Part shown: positions 48,062-56,613 of the stretch, in pieces
How positions within the stretch are numbered: the first letter of the stretch is position 1
Layout: the number at the start of each line of letters is the position of its first letter
NCBI RefSeq assembly: GCF_001005295.1
Contig: NZ_LBMK01000002.1
Coordinates: 916,187-980,186, forward strand
Direction of reading: 5' to 3'
DNA length: 64,000 bases
From: Streptomyces yangpuensis
GTDB lineage: Bacteria > Actinomycetota > Actinomycetes > Streptomycetales > Streptomycetaceae
Notes under the pieces: model-generated
Told to the model about the DNA's origin: nothing
The model's input: the letters and a program-made list of their open reading frames with translations, nothing else
Databases searched by the model: none
Program-made: the position numbers and the translations under genes

Positions 48062-49102
48062 ATGTCGACCAGCATCAATCTCGCAGTGATCCCCGGTGAT
48101 GGCATCGGCCAGGAAGTCGTGGCTCAGGGACTCAAGGTCCTTACCGCGGTCCTGCCCCAGGATGTGAAGCTGGAGACCAGGCAATACGACCTCGGCGCCC
48201 AGCGCTGGCACCGCACCGGTGAGACCCTCCCGGACGCGGAACTCGAAGCCCTGAGGCACCACGACGCGATCCTGCTGGGCGCCATCGGCGACCCCTCGGT
48301 CCCGTCCGGCGTGCTGGAGCGCGGCCTGCTGCTCAAGCTGCGCTTCGCCTTCGACCACTTCATCAACCTGCGGCCGTCGAAGCTGTTCCCCAACACCGCC
48401 ACCCCGCTGGCGGGCCGCCCGGACATCGACTTCGTCGTGGTCCGCGAGGGTACCGAGGGCCCGTACACCGGCAACGGCGGCAGCCTGCGCACCGGTACCC
48501 CCGCCGAGGTGGCCACCGAGGTCAGCGTCAACACCGCGTACGGTGTCGAGCGTGTCGTCCGTGACGCCTACGAGCGGGCCAACTCCCGCCCCCGCAAGAA
48601 GCTGACGCTGGTCCACAAGAACAACGTCCTCGTGTACGCGGGCCACATGTGGAAGAACATCTTCGACAAGGTCGGCCAGGAGTACCCCGAGGTCACCACC
48701 GACTACCTGCACGTCGACGCGGCGACGATCTTCTTCGTCACCCAGCCGGAGCGCTTCGACGTCATCGTCACGGACAACCTCTTCGGCGACATCCTCACCG
48801 ACCTGGCCGCGGCCGTCACCGGCGGAATCGGCCTGGCCGCCTCCGGGAACATCAACCCGACCGGCGCCTTCCCGTCCATGTTCGAGCCCGTCCACGGCTC
48901 GGCCCCGGACATCGCCGGCACCGGCAAGGCCGACCCGACCGCGACGATCCTCTCCGTCGCCCTCCTGCTGCGCCATCTGGGCTACGAGGCCGAGGCCGTC
49001 CGCATCGAGGACGCGGTCTCCGCCGACCTCGCGGAGCGCGACGGCACCTTCCGCTCCACCGACGCGATCGGCGACGCCCTCGCCGCGCGAGTAGCCGGCT
49101 GA
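48062..49102 (+). CDS. leuB: 3-Isopropylmalate dehydrogenase LeuB, 346 aa
   Basis: NAD-dependent oxidative decarboxylation in leucine synthesis. Motifs include [12 protein letters not shown] (residues 9-20), the substrate Arg in [33 protein letters not shown] and the metal-binding [19 protein letters not shown] (Asp residues near 240), then [13 protein letters not shown]. Normal length for the actinobacterial type. No ribosome site; the ATG is 6 bases after TACGGT, so probably leaderless. A hairpin follows and ilvE begins 226 bases later. Confidence 0.97.
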   Translation: MSTSINLAVIPGDGIGQEVVAQGLKVLTAVLPQDVKLETRQYDLGAQRWHRTGETLPDAELEALRHHDAILLGAIGDPSVPSGVLERGLLLKLRFAFDHFINLRPSKLFPNTATPLAGRPDIDFVVVREGTEGPYTGNGGSLRTGTPAEVATEVSVNTAYGVERVVRDAYERANSRPRKKLTLVHKNNVLVYAGHMWKNIFDKVGQEYPEVTTDYLHVDAATIFFVTQPERFDVIVTDNLFGDILTDLAAAVTGGIGLAASGNINPTGAFPSMFEPVHGSAPDIAGTGKADPTATILSVALLLRHLGYEAEAVRIEDAVSADLAERDGTFRSTDAIGDALAARVAG

Positions 49103-49121
49103 CCCGGCCGCTCCACCTCAG

Positions 49122-49156
49122 GAAGCCGCCGGGTCACAATGGGACCTGGCGGCTTC
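49122..49156 (+). terminator. leuB terminator
   Basis: Stem GAAGCCGCC / GGCGGCTTC extended by one G-U pair and GGTC / GACC, loop ACAATGG, 19 bases after leuB. Confidence 0.8.
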
Positions 49157-49206
49157 TCCTGTGCGGCCCCGGGTGCCACCATCTCCCCTGGGCCGCAATC
49201 TCCCGC

Positions 49207-49235
49207 TTCTCCGAAGCCTGCCCGCGCGCGATAAT
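49207..49235 (+). promoter_or_regulatory. Possible ilvE promoter
   Basis: GATAAT at 49230-49235, preceded after 17 bases by TTCTCC at 49207. The -35 match is weak. It would give a leader of about 85 bases. Confidence 0.4.
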
Positions 49236-49328
49236 CGAACGCGAGGCCGCGGATTGCGGGGAAGCTCGGACGTCCTGGTACGCCGTGAGCGCGGTCCGCC
49301 ATACACAACCGGTGAAGGACAAGCACTC

Positions 49329-50414
49329 ATGACGACGCCCACGATCGAGCTCAAGCCCTCCTCGAACCCGCTGTCCGACGCGGAGCGCGAGGCGATCCTG
49401 GCCAGCCCCGGCTTCGGCCGCCACTTCACCGACCACATGGTGACGATCAAATGGACTGAGGGCCGCGGCTGGCACGACGCCGAACTGGTCCCGTACGCGC
49501 CGCTCTCGATCGACCCGGCGAACATGACCCTGCACTACGCGCAGACGATCTTCGAGGGGCTCAAGGCCTACCGTCAGCCCGACGGTACCGTCGCCACCTT
49601 CCGCCCCGAGGCCAACGCCGAGCGCTTCCAGGCCTCGGCGCGCCGCATGGCGATGCCGGAGCTGCCGGTCGAGCTGTTCATCGAGGCCTGCGACGCGCTG
49701 ATCAAGCAGGACCGCGCCTGGGTCCCGGACTCCGGCGAGGCCTCCCTCTACCTGCGGCCGTTCATGTTCGCCTCCGAGGTCGGCCTCGGTGTCCGCCCGG
49801 CCAACGAGTTCCTCTTCATCGTCATCGCCTCGCCGGCCGGCGCGTACTTCCCCGGCGGGGTCAAGCCCGTCTCCGTCTGGCTCTCCGAGGACTACGTCCG
49901 CGCGGTCAAGGGCGGCACCGGCGCGGCCAAGACCGGCGGCAACTACGCGGCCTCGCTGGTCGCGCAGGCCCAGGCCGCCTCTCACGGCTGTGACCAGGTG
50001 GTCTGGCTCGACGCCGTCGAGCACCGCTGGATCGAGGAGATGGGCGGGATGAACCTGTACTTCGTGTACGGCGACCGCATCGTCACCCCGGAGCTCACCG
50101 GCTCGCTGCTCCCCGGCATCACCCGCGACTCCCTCCTCACCATCGCCCGCGACCTCGGCTACACCGCCGAGGAGGGCCGCCTGACCACAGAGGACTGGCA
50201 GCGCGACAACGCCAACGGCACCCTCACCGAGGTGTTCGCCTGCGGCACCGCCGCCGTCATCACCCCGGTCGGCTCGGTCAAGTCCGAGCGTGCCGACTGG
50301 ACCCAGGGCGACGGCGAGCCGGGCGAGGTCACCATGCGCCTGCGCAAGGCGCTGCTGGAGCTCCAGACCGGCCACGCCGCCGACACCCACGGCTGGATGC
50401 ACCCCCTCGGCTAG
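49329..50414 (+). CDS. ilvE: Branched-chain amino acid aminotransferase IlvE, 361 aa
   Basis: PLP-dependent fold-type IV aminotransferase that performs the last step of Ile, Leu and Val synthesis and the first of their breakdown. Landmarks: [19 protein letters not shown] (about 62-80), [10 protein letters not shown], the PLP Lys in [15 protein letters not shown] (Lys near residue 203), [14 protein letters not shown] and the Thr in [15 protein letters not shown]. This is the long bacterial/eukaryotic BCAT form. GAAGGA precedes the ATG. Confidence 0.97.
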   Translation: MTTPTIELKPSSNPLSDAEREAILASPGFGRHFTDHMVTIKWTEGRGWHDAELVPYAPLSIDPANMTLHYAQTIFEGLKAYRQPDGTVATFRPEANAERFQASARRMAMPELPVELFIEACDALIKQDRAWVPDSGEASLYLRPFMFASEVGLGVRPANEFLFIVIASPAGAYFPGGVKPVSVWLSEDYVRAVKGGTGAAKTGGNYAASLVAQAQAASHGCDQVVWLDAVEHRWIEEMGGMNLYFVYGDRIVTPELTGSLLPGITRDSLLTIARDLGYTAEEGRLTTEDWQRDNANGTLTEVFACGTAAVITPVGSVKSERADWTQGDGEPGEVTMRLRKALLELQTGHAADTHGWMHPLG

Positions 50415-50431
50415 TCGTCACCCGCGTACGG

Positions 50432-50473
50432 GAGCGGGCCCGCACTCCGGATCTCCGGGGTGCGGGCCCGCTC
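50432..50473. terminator. Terminator between convergent ilvE and permease genes
   Basis: Stem of 19 pairs with one mismatch, 5' arm GAGCGGGCCCGCACTCCGG, loop ATCT; weaker pairing of CGTACG extends it at both ends. Confidence 0.82.
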
Positions 50474-50490
50474 GCGTACGGGGAGGGGCG

Positions 50491-51918
50491 TCAGGCGTTC
50501 GCGGGCTCCTCGGCGGCGGCGACCGCCGCCGCCGAGGCCGGAGCACGGCGGGCGGTGAGCGCGGTGTACACGAGGCCGCCGGTGAGGCCGGAGAGGACGA
50601 AGGAGCAGTCCACGCCGCCGGTGAGGGCGAGCAGCGGGCCCTCGTGGAACGGGGTGGTCACGGCGAGCAGGCCGACGGCCGCGCCGATCACCCAGGAGGC
50701 GGTGGCCGCGACGTTCCAGCCGGAGCGGTACCAGTAGGCCCCGCCCACCGAGCGGCGGTTGAAGACCTGGAGCGCGTCGGCGTCGTAGACCCCGCGGCAG
50801 CGCACGTGGCCGATCAGGGTGATCACGGCCCACGGGGTACCGATCGCGGTCAGCACCAGCACGAACGAGGTCATCGCGGACTGCACGTCCCACTCGAAGG
50901 ACCCGACGAACACGAAGGCGGTCGCGACGGCAGCGGCGATCACGGTGGCGGTGGTGCGCGTGGCCCGGGGGACGATCGCGTCCAGGTCCAGGCCCATGGA
51001 GTAGAGCATCAGCCCGGCGTTGCCGACCGAGCCGGCCGCGGCCGCCACCAGCAGCGGGAGCAGGTACCAGAACGGCGCGGCCTCGACCAGCGGACCGGCG
51101 TAGTCCAGGCCCGCCCGGGCGGCCAGCGCGGTGAAGGTGCCGAAGAGCTGCGGGATCAGCAGGCCGATCAGCAGGCCGAGGGCGGTGGCCCACAGGACCG
51201 TGCGCGAGGTGTGCCGGCGCGGGGAGATGTAGCGCGTGTAGTCGCCCAGCAGGGTGATGAAGGCGACGGGCCCGCTGAGCCCGGCGGCGACGGCGGCCAG
51301 CAGCCACGTCGGCCAGAAGGAGCCGAGCAGGTAAGGGGTCTCGGGCGGCGCGGCGGTGGTGAAGTCCGGGGCGTAGGCGACGAAGCCGGCCGCCAGCAGC
51401 AGCACCATGGCGATGGACAGCACCTTGCTCATGCGCAGCAGCAGCCGGTAGCCGAAGACGGCCGCGACGACGGTGCCCACAGCGAGCAGGCCGTACATGA
51501 CCGCCCGCGAGAGGCCTGTGTCCGGGAGCCCGGTGAGCCGCGCGAGGGTGCCGACCATGACGTCGCCGCCGATCCACAGCGTGAGCGCGGTGTAACCGAG
51601 CGAGAGCAGCAGCCCCACCACCGACCCCACGAGCCGGCCGCGCACACCGAACTGCGCGCCGCTGGAGGTGGAGAGGTTGGTCGCGGTGCGCAGGGAGACG
51701 AGGGCCAGCGGCGCGGTGAAGGCGATGCCGGCGAGGGTGCCGGTCACGATGGCCGTGACCGAGGGCCGCAGGCCCAGTCCGAAGGACGGGGGCAGCCAGC
51801 CGAAGACGATCACACCGAGGCACAGGTTGGAGCCGAGAAGGATCGAGACCAGGTCACGGGGACCGCTGGTCCGTTCCTCCTCGGGGATGGTGTCGACTCC
51901 GCGCTGTTCGATGGGCAT
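50491..51918 (-). CDS. NCS1 family permease (cytosine/purine permease-like), 475 aa
   Basis: Twelve-helix sodium or proton symporter of the nucleobase-cation-symporter-1 family (cytosine, allantoin, hydantoin, pyridoxine). The N-terminal region RTSGPRDLVSILLGSNLCLGVIVFGWL (about 15-42) and ATNLSTSSGAQFGVRGRL (unwound helix region) are typical. Start ATG 51918 after AAGGGAG. Divergent from the urease-like operon across a region with shared operator-like repeats, so the substrate is likely linked to those enzymes: a ureide, guanidino compound or nucleobase. Confidence 0.9.
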   Translation of the reverse strand: MPIEQRGVDTIPEEERTSGPRDLVSILLGSNLCLGVIVFGWLPPSFGLGLRPSVTAIVTGTLAGIAFTAPLALVSLRTATNLSTSSGAQFGVRGRLVGSVVGLLLSLGYTALTLWIGGDVMVGTLARLTGLPDTGLSRAVMYGLLAVGTVVAAVFGYRLLLRMSKVLSIAMVLLLAAGFVAYAPDFTTAAPPETPYLLGSFWPTWLLAAVAAGLSGPVAFITLLGDYTRYISPRRHTSRTVLWATALGLLIGLLIPQLFGTFTALAARAGLDYAGPLVEAAPFWYLLPLLVAAAAGSVGNAGLMLYSMGLDLDAIVPRATRTTATVIAAAVATAFVFVGSFEWDVQSAMTSFVLVLTAIGTPWAVITLIGHVRCRGVYDADALQVFNRRSVGGAYWYRSGWNVAATASWVIGAAVGLLAVTTPFHEGPLLALTGGVDCSFVLSGLTGGLVYTALTARRAPASAAAVAAAEEPANA

Positions 51919-51960
51919 GGGGGACTCCCTTGGCAGGGCGGGGGGTGGTCGGGCTTGTGT

Positions 51961-52046
51961 TTGAGCGACACTCAATGTGACTCAAGCCCTGTGTTCCGGT
52001 CAATGATTCCCAGCCGTGAAATGAAGAGTTAGAGTGATGCTCTAAC
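51961..52046. promoter_or_regulatory. Divergent control region of permease and urease-like operon
   Basis: TTGAG-CGACA-CTCAA at 51961-51975 is followed by a further CTCAA at 51981 (10-base period). GTTAGAG-TGATG-CTCTAAC at 52028-52046 is a 19-bp palindrome with the same 5-base spacer, lying 29 bases before the ureAB start. The operon's own TetR gene is the natural candidate to bind. Confidence 0.65.
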
Positions 52047-52074
52047 CCATCGACTCAAGAGGTGGTGGATCGGC

Positions 52075-52812
52075 GTGCGGCTGACCCCTACGGAGCGCGA
52101 CCGGCTGCTGCTCCGCAGCGCTGCGGAACTGGCCAGGGCCCGGCGGGCCCGCGGCCTGAGGCTCAACGTCCCGGAGGCCACCGCGCTGATCGCGGACACG
52201 GTCTGCGAGGCGGCGCGCGACGGCAAACGGCTCGCCGAGGCCATCGAGGAGGCCCGCGGCGTGCTGGGCCCCGACGACGTCCTGCCGGGCGTCGCCGACG
52301 TCGTCACCGAGGTGCACGTGGAAGCCGTCTTCGACGACGGATCCCGCCTCGCCGTGGTCTCGTCCCCCGTGCGGGGCGCGGTACCGCTCGGCGACGACGC
52401 CCCGGGCGCCGTCGTCCCCGGCCCCGGCGTCCCCCAGCCGGAGCCGGCCGTGCACCTGCACGTGCGCAACACCGCCGCCGTCCCGGTGAGCGTGACCTCG
52501 CACTTCCACTTCTTCGAGGCGAACCCGCGCCTGGACTTCGACCGCGCCGCCGCCTACGGCATGCGGCTGTGCGTGCCGGCGGGCTCCTCCGTACGGTTCG
52601 ACCCGCACGGCGAGGGCGACGTCGGCCTCGTCCCCATCGGCGGCGACCGCATCGCGATCGGCTTCGCGGGCCTGGTCGACGGCCCCCTCGACGCCCCAGG
52701 AGCCCGGCAGGAGGCCCTGCGCCGCGCTGCCGCCTGCGGCTACCTGGGCGCCACCCCGGCCGGGGACGGCCGGCCCGGAACCACCGACCGCCCGGAAGGG
52801 ACGACGGCATGA
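52075..52812 (+). CDS. ureAB: Fused urease gamma-beta subunit, 245 aa
   Basis: The gamma part (about 1-100) follows UreA: MRLTPTERDRLLLRSAAELA, LNVPEATALIADTVCEAARDG and VEAVFDDGSRLAVV. The beta part (about 105-215) follows UreB: LHVRNTAAVPVSVTSHFHFFEANPRLDFDRAAAYG and PAGSSVRFDPHGEGDVGLVPIGG. Gamma-beta fusions are known in some actinobacteria and Helicobacter. The linker is Pro-rich and the tail about 25 residues longer than UreB. GTG start after AAGAGGTGG. Its stop overlaps ureC (ATGA). Confidence 0.92.
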   Translation: MRLTPTERDRLLLRSAAELARARRARGLRLNVPEATALIADTVCEAARDGKRLAEAIEEARGVLGPDDVLPGVADVVTEVHVEAVFDDGSRLAVVSSPVRGAVPLGDDAPGAVVPGPGVPQPEPAVHLHVRNTAAVPVSVTSHFHFFEANPRLDFDRAAAYGMRLCVPAGSSVRFDPHGEGDVGLVPIGGDRIAIGFAGLVDGPLDAPGARQEALRRAAACGYLGATPAGDGRPGTTDRPEGTTA

Positions 52813-54551
52813 GCAGGCAGACGCCGCACACCGATCACAGTGCGCACTGCGCGCCCGGCAGCCGGCACATCGATCCGCACGAGTACGCGGCCGTCTTCGG
52901 CCCCCGCGCGGGGGACCGGGTGCGGCTCGGCGACTCCGGGCTGACCGTCCGGGTGGAGTCGGACGCGCAGAAGCCGGGGGACGAATTCCTGGCCGGCTTC
53001 GGCAAGACCGCCCGCGACGGCCTGCACCTGAAGGCGGCCGCCGTCCGCGAGACCTGCGACGTCGTGATCAGCAACGTCCTGGTCATCGATGCCGTCCTCG
53101 GCATCCGCAAGGTCTCCATCGGCATCCGCGAGGGCCGCATCCACGCCATCGGCCGGGCCGGGAACCCCGACACCCTCGACGGCGTCGACGTCGTCGTCGG
53201 CACCGGCACCTCGATCGTCTCCGGCGAGGGCCTGATCGCCACCGCCGGTGCCGTCGACACCCACGTGCACCTGTTGTCCCCGCGCATCATGGAGGCCTCG
53301 CTCGCCGCGGGCGTCACCACCGTCATCGGCCAGGAGTTCGGCCCGGTGTGGGGCGTCGGCGTCAACTCCCCGTGGGCCCTGAAACACGCCTTCAACGCCT
53401 TCGACGCCTGGCCCGTCAACATCGGCTTCCTCGCCCGCGGCTCCTCCTCGGACGCCGCGCCCCTCGTCGAGGCCCTCGCCGAAGGCGGCGCCTCCGGCTT
53501 CAAGGTGCACGAGGACATGGGCGCGCACACCCGGGCCCTGGACACCGCGCTGCGGGTGGCCGAGGAGTACGACGTCCAGGTCGCCCTGCACTCGGACGGC
53601 CTCAACGAATGCCTCTCCGTCGAGGACACCCTGCGGGTGCTGGAGGGCCGGACCATCCACGCCTTCCACATCGAGGGCTGCGGCGGCGGGCACGTCCCGA
53701 ACGTGCTGAAGATGGCGGGCGTGCCGAACGTCATCGGCTCCTCCACCAACCCGACACTGCCCTTCGGCCGGGACGCCGTCGCCGAGCACTACGGCATGAT
53801 CGTCTCCGTCCACGACCTCAAGCCCGACCTGCCCGGCGACGCCGCGATGGCCCGCGACCGGATCCGGGCCGGGACGATGGGCGCCGAGGACGTCCTGCAC
53901 GACCTGGGCGCGATCGGCATCACCTCCTCCGACGCCCAGGGCATGGGACGCGCCGGCGAGACCATCCGCCGCACCTTCGCGATGGCCGCGAAGATGAAGG
54001 GCGAGCTCGGCCCGCTGGAGGGCGACGGCGAGGGCGACGACAACGCCCGCGTGCTGCGCTACATGGCCAAGCTGACGATCAACCCGGCCATCGCCCACGG
54101 CCTGGCGCACGAGATCGGCTCCATCGAGGTCGGCAAGCTCGCCGACATCGTGCTCTGGCGGCCCCCGTTCTTCGGCGCGAAGCCACAGCTCGTCCTGAAG
54201 TCCGGGTTCCCCGCCTACGGCGTCACCGGCGACCCCAACGCCGCCACCGACACCTGCGAACCCCTCGTCCTCGGCCCGCAGTTCGGCGCGTACGGGGCCA
54301 CCGCGGCCGATATCTCCGTCGCCTTCGTCTCGGCTGCCGCGGCCGCCCTGGGCGGCGACGCCATGCCGACCCGCCGACGCCGGGTCGCCGTCCGCGGCAC
54401 CCGCGGCATCGGACCCGCCGACCTGCTCCTCAACTCCCGGGTGGGCGCGGTCGACGTGGACGCGCGCAGCGGACTCGTCTCCCTCGACGGGGAACCCCTG
54501 CGCTCCGAAGCCGCCGCATCGGTCTCGCTCAACCGCCTGTACTTCCTGTAA
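52809..54551 (+). CDS. ureC: Urease alpha-like amidohydrolase lacking the flap cysteine, 580 aa
   Basis: All nickel ligands of urease are present at conserved spacing: His152 and His154 (DTHVH), carbamylated Lys232 (FKVHED), His261 (ALHSDG), His287 (FHIEG) and Asp375 (SSDAQ). His234, His335 and Arg351 match the substrate and flap residues His219, His320 and Arg336 of Klebsiella urease. However, the position of flap Cys319 is Val334 (IVSVHDL in place of MVCHHL), and the flap differs around it. No maturation genes (ureD, E, F, G) are in the cluster. The substrate may therefore not be free urea; see findings. Confidence 0.9.
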   Translation: MSRQTPHTDHSAHCAPGSRHIDPHEYAAVFGPRAGDRVRLGDSGLTVRVESDAQKPGDEFLAGFGKTARDGLHLKAAAVRETCDVVISNVLVIDAVLGIRKVSIGIREGRIHAIGRAGNPDTLDGVDVVVGTGTSIVSGEGLIATAGAVDTHVHLLSPRIMEASLAAGVTTVIGQEFGPVWGVGVNSPWALKHAFNAFDAWPVNIGFLARGSSSDAAPLVEALAEGGASGFKVHEDMGAHTRALDTALRVAEEYDVQVALHSDGLNECLSVEDTLRVLEGRTIHAFHIEGCGGGHVPNVLKMAGVPNVIGSSTNPTLPFGRDAVAEHYGMIVSVHDLKPDLPGDAAMARDRIRAGTMGAEDVLHDLGAIGITSSDAQGMGRAGETIRRTFAMAAKMKGELGPLEGDGEGDDNARVLRYMAKLTINPAIAHGLAHEIGSIEVGKLADIVLWRPPFFGAKPQLVLKSGFPAYGVTGDPNAATDTCEPLVLGPQFGAYGATAADISVAFVSAAAAALGGDAMPTRRRRVAVRGTRGIGPADLLLNSRVGAVDVDARSGLVSLDGEPLRSEAAASVSLNRLYFL

Positions 54552-54580
54552 GCCAGCACAGCGTTAAGGACCTGCCTGCC

Positions 54581-55630
54581 ATGACCGCCAAGCCCGTGCA
54601 CAACGGATTCCGGATGCCCGCCGAGTGGACGCCCCACGAGCGCACCTGGATGGCCTGGCCCAGCCCGAACCCGACCTTCACCACCGAGCAGGAGCTCGCC
54701 GAGGCCCGCGAGGCCTGGGGAGCCGTTGCCCGCGCGGTGCGCCAGTACGAGCCCGTGACCCTCGTGGTCTGCCCGGGCGACGCCGAGAACGCCCGGGCGA
54801 TCGCCGGCGCCGGGGACGGCCACGCACTCGACGTGGTCGAGCGCGAGCTCGACGACGCCTGGATGCGCGACATCGGCCCGACCTTCGTCACCGACGACGC
54901 CGGCGAGCTGGCCGCCGTCGACTGGACCTTCAACGGCTGGGGCGCCCAGGAATGGGCCCGCTGGGACCACGACTCGAAGATCGCCCGCCAGATCTCGGAC
55001 GTGCTCGGCACCCGCACCTTCAGCACCCCGCTGGTCAACGAGGGCGGCGCCATCCACGTCGACGGCGAGGGCACCGTGCTGCTCACCGACACCGTCCAGC
55101 TGGGCAAGGGCCGCAACCCCGACTGGACCCGCGAGCAGGTCGAGGCCGAGATCCACGCCCACCTCGGCACCAGCAAGGCGATCTGGCTGCCGTACGGCCT
55201 GGCCGGCGACTACGGCACCTACGGCACCCAGGGCCACGTCGACATCGTCGCGGCCTTCGCCCGGCCCGGCGTGGTCATGGTCCACAGCCAGCCCGACCCC
55301 TCCCACCCGGACCACGAGCGCTGCAGGACCATCGCGGCGATCCTGCGCGCGTCCACCGACGCCGCCGGCCGACAGCTGCAGGTCGTGGAGATCCCCGCGC
55401 CGACCGTGCTGGAAGAGGACGGTGAGTGGGTGGACTACTCCTACATCAACCACTACCTGTGCAACGACGGCGTCGTGCTGTGCTCCTTCGACGACCCCCG
55501 CGACGAGGAGGCGGCCGAGATCTTCCGCGGCCTGTTCCCCGAACGGACCGTGACCCTCGTCGACGCACGTACGATTTTCGCCGGGGGTGGCGGTATCCAC
55601 TGCATCACCCAGCAGCAGCCGAAGGTCTGA
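54581..55630 (+). CDS. aguA: Agmatine deiminase (peptidyl-arginine-deiminase fold), 349 aa
   Basis: Hydrolyses agmatine to N-carbamoylputrescine and ammonia. The guanidino-hydrolase site is visible: Asp in WMRDIGPTF (about 104), Glu in NEGGAIHVDG, His in QGHVDIVAAF and the nucleophilic Cys341 in GGGGIHCITQQQP. Length is normal. It starts 29 bases after ureC with AAGGA upstream, so it belongs to the operon. The usual partner N-carbamoylputrescine amidase (AguB) is not in the window. Confidence 0.9.
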   Translation: MTAKPVHNGFRMPAEWTPHERTWMAWPSPNPTFTTEQELAEAREAWGAVARAVRQYEPVTLVVCPGDAENARAIAGAGDGHALDVVERELDDAWMRDIGPTFVTDDAGELAAVDWTFNGWGAQEWARWDHDSKIARQISDVLGTRTFSTPLVNEGGAIHVDGEGTVLLTDTVQLGKGRNPDWTREQVEAEIHAHLGTSKAIWLPYGLAGDYGTYGTQGHVDIVAAFARPGVVMVHSQPDPSHPDHERCRTIAAILRASTDAAGRQLQVVEIPAPTVLEEDGEWVDYSYINHYLCNDGVVLCSFDDPRDEEAAEIFRGLFPERTVTLVDARTIFAGGGGIHCITQQQPKV

Positions 55631-55660
55631 CCTACGGCGGACCTCACGAAGGAGCGGCGC

Positions 55661-56281
55661 ATGGCGGCGGGCGGAGTACCGGTACGGGCGGCGCGCAAGA
55701 ACGCGCCCCCGCGCGAGGACGTACTCGTCGCCGCCATGGCCACGATCGCCGAGCGCGGCCTGGACGGCCTGACCATGGCCGGCCTGGGCCGCGAGGTCGG
55801 CATGAGCAGCGGCCACCTCCTCTACTACTTCCGCAGCAAGGACGAGCTCCTGCTCCAGACCCTGGAGTGGAGCGAGGCCGAACTGGGCAGCGCGCGGCGG
55901 GCCCTGCTCGCCCGCCGCGGCCCGGTGGCCGAGCGCCTGCAGGCGTACGTGGACCTGTACGTGCCCACGCAGGCCCGCGACCCGCACTGGACGCTGTGGC
56001 TGGAGGTGTGGAACCGCTCCCAGAACGCCGGCCCCCAGGAACGCGACCGGCAGGCGGCCATCGAGGGCGCATGGCACCGCGACCTGGTGGCGCTGCTCGC
56101 CGAGGGCATCTCGCGCGGGGAGTTCCGCCCGGTGGACGCCGAACGCGTGGCGACCCGCATCCGGGCCCTCCTCGACGGCTTCAGCATCCAGCTGGCGGTG
56201 GGCCTCCCGACGCTCGACCGGACGGCCATCCTGGCCCACGTCCGCGAGTTCCTCACCGACACCCTGTCCGTGCGGCCGTAG
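55661..56281 (+). CDS. TetR family regulator at the end of the urease-like operon, 206 aa
   Basis: Helix-turn-helix region PREDVLVAAMATIAERGLDGLTMAGLGREVGMSSGHLLYYFRSKDELLLQ (about 17-65), resembling BetI-type repressors, with a TetR C-terminal ligand domain. AAGGAG precedes the ATG and only 30 bases separate it from the deiminase gene, so it is probably co-transcribed. It likely represses the operon and the divergent permease through the palindromes at 51961-52046. Confidence 0.9.
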   Translation: MAAGGVPVRAARKNAPPREDVLVAAMATIAERGLDGLTMAGLGREVGMSSGHLLYYFRSKDELLLQTLEWSEAELGSARRALLARRGPVAERLQAYVDLYVPTQARDPHWTLWLEVWNRSQNAGPQERDRQAAIEGAWHRDLVALLAEGISRGEFRPVDAERVATRIRALLDGFSIQLAVGLPTLDRTAILAHVREFLTDTLSVRP

Positions 56282-56375
56282 CCGCTCCGCCACGGACAGG
56301 CACTGCCCGCATCGTGAGATGGCCGTCCATCCGCGGCGAGGGGTGTGGCAGACTGCCAGCGTGCCTGCTCAGCTC

Positions 56376-56417
56376 ATGATTATCGCCAGCAGCGCGCCGG
56401 TCCCCAGTGGCCGCTGA
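56376..56417 (+). CDS. cimA leader peptide, 13 aa
   Basis: Encodes MIIASSAPVPSGR with tandem Ile codons ATT ATC right after the start. ATT is very rare here. No ribosome site is seen; an in-frame GTG at 56361 (adding VPAQL, including a Leu codon) is 6 bases after CAGACT and would make a leaderless leader peptide. The stop codon lies at the end of the 5' arm of a 9-bp stem, the same arrangement as in the ilvB leader. Confidence 0.7.
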   Translation: MIIASSAPVPSGR

Positions 56418-56469
56418 ACCGTGGAAGAACTTCGCGGAAGCGGCCACCGTGCCTCGGACCCGCGTGCAG

Positions 56470-56497
56470 ACCTCTCGCTACCCGCGAGAGGTTTTTT
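56470..56497 (+). terminator. cimA attenuator terminator
   Basis: Stem CCTCTCGC / GCGAGAGG (56471-56491), loop TACCC, followed by TTTTTT. It lies 117 bases before cimA, after the Ile-rich leader peptide. Confidence 0.88.
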
Positions 56498-56613
56498 CGT
56501 TTCCCGGACCATCCCAGCCGGGACCGTACTGCGCGCGATGATGGGGGCAGTGACGGCGGCCTTCCCATGGGCGGGTTTTTCGGAACCACTCATCCGACAG
56601 GAGTCAGATCAGC

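Larger units (their letters stand above)
56282..56613 (+). promoter_or_regulatory. cimA leader region
   Basis: 332 bases with promoter, leader peptide and attenuator of cimA. GTGGCCGCT (56407-56415, over the leader stop) pairs perfectly with AGCGGCCAC (56439-56447), and the terminator follows at 56470. The part from 56500 to 56613 has no further clear element. Confidence 0.6.

Noticed and set aside
50491..55630. Ordinary urea-degrading urease operon
   Set aside because: The flap Cys is Val, ureD/E/F/G are absent, and agmatine deiminase is in the operon. Urea activity is not excluded, but the standard label alone would hide these differences.
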